Source of the DNA: Qipengyuania vesicularis
Lineage (GTDB): Bacteria > Pseudomonadota > Alphaproteobacteria > Sphingomonadales > Sphingomonadaceae
Length of the DNA stretch: 64,000 bases
Direction: 5' to 3'
Assembly (NCBI RefSeq): GCF_019711415.1
Contig: NZ_JAIGNJ010000003.1
Span: forward strand, 1 to 64,000
This document shows positions 57,758 through 64,000 of the stretch, piece after piece. The notes beneath the pieces were generated by a model. It did not search any database. It worked only from the letters and a program-made list of their open reading frames with translations, and was not told where the DNA came from. The stretch's first letter is position 1; each line of letters begins with the position of its first letter. The position numbers were made by a program, and so were the translations under genes.

Positions 57758-60312
57758 ACGGGCAGGAAACCCAAGTAGACCTGTCCAACTGCGATCGCGA
57801 ACCGATCCACCAATTGGGGAAAATCCAGGGCTTCGGCGCTCTGATCGCGGTCAATGCAGACTGGTTCGTTTCCTTGAAATCGGCGAATCTTGAGGCAATG
57901 CTCGGCCTGGAGGACGAACTTGAAATTGGTTCACGACTGTCCGACGCAATGGATCGTCCGGCACTTGAGCGGTTGCGCAGCAACACCGCATCGCTAACCG
58001 ACACAGATCAGATCGAACGTCTGTTTGGCCTCGATCTGACAGGCAGCGGCAAGCTTTTCGATTGCGCTATCCATTGCAGCGGCAACTATACCATCATCGA
58101 GCTAGAGCCTCACGCAGCCGGTGACGTAAATCGCCAGATAGCCCTGCTGCGTCCGATCATGGCAAGGCTGGACGGGCTGGAGGATACCGTTGACCTTTTA
58201 TCGCAGGCGGCAAGACAGCTGCGTGCATCGCTCGATATCGATCGGGTGATGGTCTATCGCTTTCACGAGGATCTGTCCGGCGAAGTCGTTGCCGAAGCCC
58301 GGCGCGACGATCTCGAGGCCTTCCATGGCCTGCGCTATCCCAAGAGCGACATTCCTGCCCAGGCGCGCGAGCTCTACAAGCGCAATCGCTTCCGCATCAT
58401 CAGCGATGTGAATGAGGAACCGGTTGCGATTGAACCGGGCCAGACGCCCGAGGGCGAACCGCTTGACCTTTCGATGAGTACTCTGCGCGCGGTTTCGCCG
58501 ATCCACATCGAGTACCTGAAAAACATGGGTGTGGGTGCATCGCTGTCGATCTCGATTGTGATCAACGGAAAGCTGTGGGGCCTTTTCGCCTGCCATCACT
58601 ATTCGTCCAAGATCCTGCCCTATTCGCAGCGCACGGCTGCTGAGCTATTCTCGGAGCTGTTCTCGCTGATGCTCGAGCGTTCGCTTTCGCGCGAGCGTGC
58701 GCAATTGCGCGAGGCGGGGCAGGTCGTTCACAACCGACTGATGCGCGACATCGCTGCGGGCACGCCGCTCTCCGAAAGCCTGCCGCTGCTGACCCCGGTC
58801 ATCCAGCAGGTCATCCCGCACGACGGCTCCAGCGTCTTCATCGAGGACATCTACGACCAGAACGGTGCCGCGCCCAACGAAGAAGAATTTCGCGCCATCG
58901 TGCCGATGCTCAACAGCGCGGCGACCAGTCGTATTCTTGCCAGCGATGCGATTGCCGAACGGGCACCCAAGGCAGAACGCTTCGCCGACCGCGCAGTCGG
59001 CGCGCTGGTCATCCCGATCTCGCGCACACCACGTGATTATCTCGTGCTGTGGCGGCGTGGGCTGACCCAGACCGTGACCTGGGCCGGGAACCCGGAAAAG
59101 CCGGTCGAATATGGCCCCAATGGCGCGCGGCTGACACCGCGCAAGAGCTTCGAGGCCTGGCAGAAATCGGTCGAGGGCAGGAGTTCCCCATGGACCGAAG
59201 GCGAGTTGCAAGTGGCGGACGGTCTGCGCGTAACCCTGCTCGAAATCATCCTTCGCCTCACGGACGATGCGGTCAAGGAGCGCGCGAAGTCGCAGGCGCA
59301 GCAGGAATTGCTCATTGCCGAGCTCAACCACCGCGTTCGCAATATCCTCAACCTGATCCGCGGGCTGATCAGCCAGTCCAAACGTGAAGCGGGCTCCATC
59401 GAGGAGTTTTCGGATATCGTCGGCGGGCGCATCACCTCGCTTGCTGCCGCGCATGACAACATTACCAAGGGCAATTGGGCGGCTGCTCCGCTGCGCACCC
59501 TTATCGATAGTGAAGCGCAGGCCTATCTCGACAACAAGCGCGACCGCGTTTCGGTCGAAGGGCCGGAAGTCCTTGTGGCGCCCGAAGCCTACACGGTGCT
59601 CGCCCTCGTGATCCACGAGATGGTGACGAACTCCGCCAAGTATGGCTCGCTTTCCGACAGTTCCGGCCAGCTCGATATCGAGATCGAGCGCGACAACGAT
59701 CATTCGCTACGCCTCAGCTGGCGAGAAAGCGGAGGCCCTCCAGTGAAGGCGCCCACGCGACGCGGCTTCGGCTCCACCATCATCGAGCGCTCGATCCCGT
59801 TCGAGCTCGAAGGCGAAGCGGACGTGGACTACAAATTGTCGGGATTGCACGCACGCTTCTCCATTCCTGCCCGCTTCATCGAATGGCGCAGTGCAGGTGG
59901 CAGCGATGGTGAAGAGCCCAACGGCAAGGTCACCCGGCGGGATCCGCCTCCCGGCGACCTGCCCGGTTCCGTCCTCTTGGTCGAAGACAGCATGATCATT
60001 GCGCTCGATACCGAGGATTGCCTCAAGGAACTCGGCGTCCGGCAAGTGATCACGGAAAGCACGGTTGCAGGGGCACTTGCATCGCTTGAGAGGCAGTCAC
60101 CGGAACTCGCGATCCTCGACTACAATCTCGGCAATGAGAGCAGCGAGAAGGTGGCTGTGGCGCTGTCGAAGAAGGGCATCCCCTTCTGGCTGGCGACCGG
60201 CTATGGCGAAATGGCAGACCGGCTCGATGAGATCGGCGCGCAAGGCATGCTGACCAAGCCCTATGGACGCGACGATCTGGTCTCAATCCTTGGGAGCGCG
60301 AAAGAGAGCTGA
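57754..60312 (+). CDS. bphP: Bacteriophytochrome histidine kinase with receiver domain
   Basis: An 852-residue photoreceptor kinase. Domain order is PAS (about 1-120), GAF (about 130-305), PHY (about 320-500), HisKA_2/HWE kinase (about 515-720) and C-terminal receiver (about 735-850). The probable biliverdin-binding Cys is C13. The chromophore pocket motif PKSDIPAQARELY and the His in SPIHIEYLKNMGV are present. The phospho-His is H526 (AELNHRVRNILNLI), and the receiver Asp is D789 (AILDYNLG). It senses red/far-red light in the cytoplasm. The fused receiver suggests a phosphorelay. Confidence 0.93.
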   Translation: MNGQETQVDLSNCDREPIHQLGKIQGFGALIAVNADWFVSLKSANLEAMLGLEDELEIGSRLSDAMDRPALERLRSNTASLTDTDQIERLFGLDLTGSGKLFDCAIHCSGNYTIIELEPHAAGDVNRQIALLRPIMARLDGLEDTVDLLSQAARQLRASLDIDRVMVYRFHEDLSGEVVAEARRDDLEAFHGLRYPKSDIPAQARELYKRNRFRIISDVNEEPVAIEPGQTPEGEPLDLSMSTLRAVSPIHIEYLKNMGVGASLSISIVINGKLWGLFACHHYSSKILPYSQRTAAELFSELFSLMLERSLSRERAQLREAGQVVHNRLMRDIAAGTPLSESLPLLTPVIQQVIPHDGSSVFIEDIYDQNGAAPNEEEFRAIVPMLNSAATSRILASDAIAERAPKAERFADRAVGALVIPISRTPRDYLVLWRRGLTQTVTWAGNPEKPVEYGPNGARLTPRKSFEAWQKSVEGRSSPWTEGELQVADGLRVTLLEIILRLTDDAVKERAKSQAQQELLIAELNHRVRNILNLIRGLISQSKREAGSIEEFSDIVGGRITSLAAAHDNITKGNWAAAPLRTLIDSEAQAYLDNKRDRVSVEGPEVLVAPEAYTVLALVIHEMVTNSAKYGSLSDSSGQLDIEIERDNDHSLRLSWRESGGPPVKAPTRRGFGSTIIERSIPFELEGEADVDYKLSGLHARFSIPARFIEWRSAGGSDGEEPNGKVTRRDPPPGDLPGSVLLVEDSMIIALDTEDCLKELGVRQVITESTVAGALASLERQSPELAILDYNLGNESSEKVAVALSKKGIPFWLATGYGEMADRLDEIGAQGMLTKPYGRDDLVSILGSAKES

Positions 60313-60315
60313 GCC

Positions 60316-61107
60316 TCAGCAGGCCGCGATCAAGAGACAGCGACCGCACTGCGAGAAGTCGACGTCGCCAAGCTCGCTGGCCCAGCCCGAAGCTCCTGCA
60401 CTCACCGTCTCACCGCCAATCCGGCATGCACCCGACAAGGGCAGCACCTGTACTGCACCTTCCATCGCAGTCGAGGGCATCCCGACGCTGTGCACCAACC
60501 GGAAATACGGACCGTCGACGAGCACCGTCTCCGCACCGGCATCTACCTTCTGTAGTAGCCGGTCGGGATATGGTCCCCCGTCAATCGAACGCATGGCATC
60601 GTCGAGATGCAGGTCCCGATCGCGCCCGTAATCGTACAGGCGGTAGGTGATGTCGCTGTTCTGCTGGATTTCGACCAGCGTGAGCCCCGGCCCGATCGCG
60701 TGCACCGTCCCCGATGGCACATAGAGGAAATCGTTCTCCTTGACCTCGCGCCAGTCGAGCATGTCCTCGATCGACCCATCTAGCGCCGCCGCGCGAATGT
60801 CTTCCGGACTGAATTCCTCGCGAAAGCCGATCGCCAGTGTTGCCCCAGGTTTGGCTTCGGTGATCAGCCAGCACTCGTCCTTACCCACACCGGTCGGACT
60901 ATTCTCCGGTAACGGATGGATCTGGACCGACAGACGCTCTCCAGTGAAGAGATACTTTGCGAGCACACTCTTCAGTTCTTCCGGCGGATCGAACCAGACT
61001 TCCCCGATCTGCGCGCCATCGCCCCGGTCGAATGATTGCGGCAGATCGCAGCGTCCCCAGGGTTTGACGAGCCGCGTCTCGGTCAGGATGCCGGGTCCCG
61101 CCATCAT
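60316..61107 (-). CDS. manA: Mannose-6-phosphate isomerase, class I type
   Basis: A 263-residue phosphomannose isomerase with a cupin fold. Metal-binding segments QIHPLPENSP and the Glu-containing KDECWLITEAKPGA are seen, with VPSGTVHAIGPGLTLVEIQQNSDITYRLYDYGR as the classic signature. It interconverts mannose-6-P and fructose-6-P. It overlaps manC by 4 bases on the same strand. Confidence 0.9.
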   Translation of the reverse strand: MMAGPGILTETRLVKPWGRCDLPQSFDRGDGAQIGEVWFDPPEELKSVLAKYLFTGERLSVQIHPLPENSPTGVGKDECWLITEAKPGATLAIGFREEFSPEDIRAAALDGSIEDMLDWREVKENDFLYVPSGTVHAIGPGLTLVEIQQNSDITYRLYDYGRDRDLHLDDAMRSIDGGPYPDRLLQKVDAGAETVLVDGPYFRLVHSVGMPSTAMEGAVQVLPLSGACRIGGETVSAGASGWASELGDVDFSQCGRCLLIAAC

Positions 61108-62120
61108 TGGCCGCCTTCGCTGAGTTTGGAGACTTGCTGCACGGCGTCGCGTGAAACGACGAGAACTTCGCCATCCTCGACGACGACGATGACATTTTCC
61201 AATCCTACCACGGATATCCGCGGTCCGTCGGACTGGGTCATGACACCTGAGGAACCGAGCAAGCGCGCATCCGTCCCGCAGACGTTGCCCTGCGCGTCGG
61301 CTTGGCGTGCTGACATCAGCGCATCCCAGTTGCCGATGTCCGACCAGCCCATTTCGGCAGCCACGACCGCCGCGTGGTCGGTATTCTCCATGATGGCGTA
61401 ATCGACGCTTTCGCCTTGGCTCGCTTCAAATGGCTGCGCGGCGGGATAGAAACGCGGACCCTCTTCCGATCCTTGGCGGACGGCCTCGCGGACTGCGTCC
61501 GCCATCTCGGGACGGTACCGGGCCAACTCCTCGAGAAAGGTCCCGGCCCTGAAGGCGAATATGCCCGCGTTCCAAACGAAGCCGCCATCGGCGAGGAACT
61601 CCCTAGCCCGCTCCAGATCGGGCTTTTCGACGAAACGTGCGACCCGGTGGCCCGGGCCGAGCGCCTCGCCGCGCTGGATATAGCCATAGCCTGTTTCCGG
61701 CCGCGTCGGCTCGATGCCGATCGAAACCAGCCAGCCCTCGCCTGCCAGCTCGGCCGCTCGTCCCGCGGCCGCGGCAAAACTGCTCTCATCGGCAATGTAA
61801 TGGTCGCTTGGGCAGACCAGCATTACGGCCTCGGGATCGAGCCGGGCCGCTGCCAGCGCAATGGCCGGGGCGGTATTCCGCGCTGCCGGTTCGACGATAA
61901 GACGATGGTCACCGGCCTGCTGGGAAATGAAATCGACATGGCCTTCGCCAGCCACGACCAGGGGCGAAGCGAAGCGTCCCGGATCGGCCACACGATCGAG
62001 CGCCTGCTGGAAGAGCGTGCGTTCACCAATCAGCTTCAGGAACGGCTTGGGCCGCTCATGTGTGCTGATCGGCCACAGCCGCGTCCCGGCCCCGCCGCAT
62101 AGGATTACCGGTTGTATCAA
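61104..62120 (-). CDS. manC: Mannose-1-phosphate guanylyltransferase
   Basis: A 338-residue nucleotidyltransferase making GDP-mannose. The N-terminal ILCGGAGTRLWPISTHERPKPFLKL is diagnostic. Other motifs are VCPSDHYI, YGYIQRGE, FVEKPDLE and VWNAGIFAF. It is the single-domain type without a fused isomerase, with manA as a separate gene downstream. GDP-mannose would feed polysaccharide or LPS synthesis. Confidence 0.92.
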   Translation of the reverse strand: MIQPVILCGGAGTRLWPISTHERPKPFLKLIGERTLFQQALDRVADPGRFASPLVVAGEGHVDFISQQAGDHRLIVEPAARNTAPAIALAAARLDPEAVMLVCPSDHYIADESSFAAAAGRAAELAGEGWLVSIGIEPTRPETGYGYIQRGEALGPGHRVARFVEKPDLERAREFLADGGFVWNAGIFAFRAGTFLEELARYRPEMADAVREAVRQGSEEGPRFYPAAQPFEASQGESVDYAIMENTDHAAVVAAEMGWSDIGNWDALMSARQADAQGNVCGTDARLLGSSGVMTQSDGPRISVVGLENVIVVVEDGEVLVVSRDAVQQVSKLSEGGQ

Positions 62121-62169
62121 TGAAATAGCCCCAACATTACCCGGTGTTTAACCACAGCAATATTGAATG

Positions 62170-62895
62170 TCAGTTAAAGAATCTCTGGCGGTAGTAGAAT
62201 GGGGCAGCCACCGGATTGCCCTGCGCATCGCGGGCCGGTTCGAAGCGGACCTGCTCGTAGGACAGCCGGCAAACCATCGCATCGGTCTCGGGGAAGGGGC
62301 TCGGTTCGTAGATCGAACAGGCGGTTACACGGCCCTGCGGGGAAACCATCAGCCTGACGATTACCGATTTCCCGATGCGCGCCTCGCGCCCACCCGGAGG
62401 AATGGGGAAGGCGCTTGAATCGGTGATCGAACGCACGAGTACGGGCTTGGTAGCGGCGACACCGCCTTGTCCGCCGCCGCCACGGCCGGCCCCTGTTCCG
62501 ACTCCGCTGCCCGTCGCGCCTGTCCCGTCCCCGGCCTGGGTCGCACCCGATGTCGTAGCTGCCCCGGTAGAGGCAGCGCGCGGAACTGGTTGATCTTCTT
62601 TTACCTGCCTTCTCGGCGTCGGCGCGGTGACGGGTTGCGGGACGGCTTCCTCCCCCGCATCGCCCTGCGCACCTTCGTCCGGTTCCGGCTCGACAACCGG
62701 TGTTTCTTCCTCCGGCGCCGTCACTGTCACCGAGAATGCGGAGACGACGGTTCGCTCGACGCTGGCGACCGCATTCGGCGCGAGGCTACGTATCAATGCG
62801 TAGAAGATTGCCAAGTGAATCAGGATTATAAGCAGGATAACCCAGGGATTGGGTCGCCGCTTTGTAGAACTGAATTTGGTCGATTCACCCGCCAT
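62170..62895 (-). CDS. TonB-like energy transducer
   Basis: A 241-residue protein with one N-terminal transmembrane helix (about 17-36), a Pro/Glu- then Gly/Thr-rich periplasmic linker (about 50-155) and a C-terminal TonB-type domain (about 160-241) with the motif VIVRLMVSPQGRVTACSIYEPSP and YRQRFFN at the end. It would link inner-membrane ExbBD energy to outer membrane receptors. exbB and exbD are not visible. Start ATG 62895. Confidence 0.82.
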   Translation of the reverse strand: MAGESTKFSSTKRRPNPWVILLIILIHLAIFYALIRSLAPNAVASVERTVVSAFSVTVTAPEEETPVVEPEPDEGAQGDAGEEAVPQPVTAPTPRRQVKEDQPVPRAASTGAATTSGATQAGDGTGATGSGVGTGAGRGGGGQGGVAATKPVLVRSITDSSAFPIPPGGREARIGKSVIVRLMVSPQGRVTACSIYEPSPFPETDAMVCRLSYEQVRFEPARDAQGNPVAAPFYYRQRFFN

Positions 62896-62978
62896 ACCGG
62901 CTTCAACGAGGCACAGGGCCTCCGCGTTCCAAGCTCCGCGTCGAAGCTGCCAAACGGAAGGGAGGTGAAAAGCAGGAC

Positions 62979-64000
62979 ATGGCCACGCTTTCCCCGATCC
63001 TTGACGATGGCTCGGTGCCGGGGATGCGGCCATTGCACGCCGCAGCCCTCGCCCTTTCGGTGTTCCTGACCTTTGGCCTGCTCGCCTATGTCAGTATCGA
63101 ACTCACGCGCAATTCGGGCCGTATCGCCTCCATCTGGCTACCAAATGCGCTTGCTGTCGCATTCCTGTTGCGAACAAGCCTGGGCTCGGATCGGCTGGTC
63201 CTGGCCGCCTGCCTATTGGGCAATCTGGCGGCGAACCTGTTCGTCGGCGATCCGGTTCACTTCGCACTTACGCTTGCTGTCGCGAACTCGGTCGAGGTCA
63301 TGCTTGCCGTATTTCTGGTCCGGCAGTGGTGCGGAGCCCGGCCAGACATGGCCAATATTGCCGATCTCACGCGCTTCATGCTCGCCGCCTGCGCGATCGC
63401 CCCGATCGCGTCGACAGCAATCGCAAGCCTTGCCTTCTTCGAAAGCGCAGGCGGCGGGATCGGCGGCATGATCCGCTGGGCCATGTCCGACGCGCTGAGC
63501 ATGCTGGTAATCGCCCCCAGCGCGCTGGTTTTCTGGGATGCCTTCACCAACCGGAGGAGGCCGAACCGCTCCGAAATGATCGACTGGATCCTGCTGACGA
63601 CCTTCGGGACCACGCTGACCTATGTGATTTTCAACCAGTCCACCTACCCGCTTCTGTTTCTGATTCCGCCTGTAGTCGTTGCGCATGCATTCCGGCTGGG
63701 CAGCCTTGGCACCGCGTTCTCCGTGCTCAAGGTGGCGCTGATCGCGCTCGTCTTTACCGAACTCGGACGCGGGCCGATCAGCATCCTCTCGCTCGAACCA
63801 GGCATGAAGATGCTGCTGCTCGAGGCCTTCCTTGCTTCGGCAACAATCGTGGGAATGCCCGTCGCGGCGATCCTTTCGACACGGGAACGCATGGCCCATG
63901 AAGTAGCGCAGGGCAGGCGGCAGCTTGCCTTGCTCGCAAACAACATTACCGATGCCATCCTGCGCTACGATCTCGACGGGCGGTGTACTTACGCATCGCC
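62979..64000 (+). CDS. MASE1-domain sensor protein (partial, runs off right edge)
   Basis: At least 340 residues of a membrane sensor. The MASE1 domain has eight predicted helices (about 20-40, 55-75, 80-100, 120-140, 150-170, 185-205, 215-250, 265-285). It is followed by a helix (RERMAHEVAQGRRQLALLANN) and the start of a PAS domain (ITDAILRYDLDGRCTYAS). The output domain (kinase or GGDEF) is outside the window. ATG 62979 follows AGCAGGA. It is divergent from the TonB-like gene. Confidence 0.8.
   Translation, partial: MATLSPILDDGSVPGMRPLHAAALALSVFLTFGLLAYVSIELTRNSGRIASIWLPNALAVAFLLRTSLGSDRLVLAACLLGNLAANLFVGDPVHFALTLAVANSVEVMLAVFLVRQWCGARPDMANIADLTRFMLAACAIAPIASTAIASLAFFESAGGGIGGMIRWAMSDALSMLVIAPSALVFWDAFTNRRRPNRSEMIDWILLTTFGTTLTYVIFNQSTYPLLFLIPPVVVAHAFRLGSLGTAFSVLKVALIALVFTELGRGPISILSLEPGMKMLLLEAFLASATIVGMPVAAILSTRERMAHEVAQGRRQLALLANNITDAILRYDLDGRCTYAS

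Noticed and set aside
1..64000. CRISPR array or prophage structural genes
   Set aside because: No regularly spaced direct repeats and no capsid, tail or terminase genes were seen; the only mobile segment is the tRNA-Thr island.

Overview
The window looks like chromosome from a marine-type alphaproteobacterium of the order Sphingomonadales, most likely Erythrobacteraceae (Erythrobacter, Qipengyuania or a relative). This is inferred from high-GC coding, a PhyR/NepR/EcfG general stress response locus, a class I PHB synthase with a PhaR-type operator at the phasin gene, a bacteriophytochrome with heme oxygenase, an NDUFA12-type complex I protein and several HWE/HisKA_2 kinases. No 16S rRNA gene is present, so the genus is not proven.

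Layout. 0.3-5.4 kb (minus strand): MscS channel, serine hydrolase, two small exported proteins and an alginate-export-type porin, with a divergent winged-helix regulator at 5.6 kb. 6.3-16.9 kb (plus strand): an unusual accessory block with an OsmC protein, two flavoprotein oxidoreductases, a truncated hemoglobin, a PAS-cyclase, a hybrid histidine kinase, an OmpR-type regulator, a cysteine synthase-glutaredoxin fusion, a group II PLP decarboxylase and a 41-residue peptide. Four upstream regions in this block share TGAAAC-based elements, which suggests one regulon. 17.2-24.45 kb: a genomic island beside tRNA-Thr, with a P4-type integrase, an AlpA-like excisionase, a possible Rep protein and a single-chain restriction-modification enzyme.

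24.5-32.9 kb: tRNA-Cys, acyl-CoA thioesterase, enoyl-CoA hydratase, a winged-helix regulator, an aminotransferase, PHB synthase, phasin and ClpS. 33.0-38.6 kb: LptF, LptG, acetyltransferases, a small lipoprotein and a fatty acid desaturase with an FNR-type box in its promoter. 38.7-43.9 kb: a single-domain response regulator, a four-cysteine FNR-like regulator, PhyR, a CHASE-domain sensor kinase, NepR and EcfG. Three GGAAC-N16/17-CGTT promoters tie this section into an autoregulated general stress response. 43.9-52.1 kb is mostly housekeeping: AI-2E transporter, Fe-SOD, GlmM, ThiD, LOG protein, tRNA-Trp, Aat, complex I assembly/structural proteins and RecX. 52.2-64 kb: a fatty acyl-AMP ligase, a TelA/XpaC-like operon with a PHA-granule protein, heme oxygenase plus bacteriophytochrome, ManC-ManA, a TonB-like protein and a MASE1 sensor running off the right edge.

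The most promising candidate for an undescribed system is the 6.3-16.9 kb block. It combines a heme-protein/cyclase/two-component sensing cassette with a small set of sulfur- and redox-related enzymes behind shared upstream elements.
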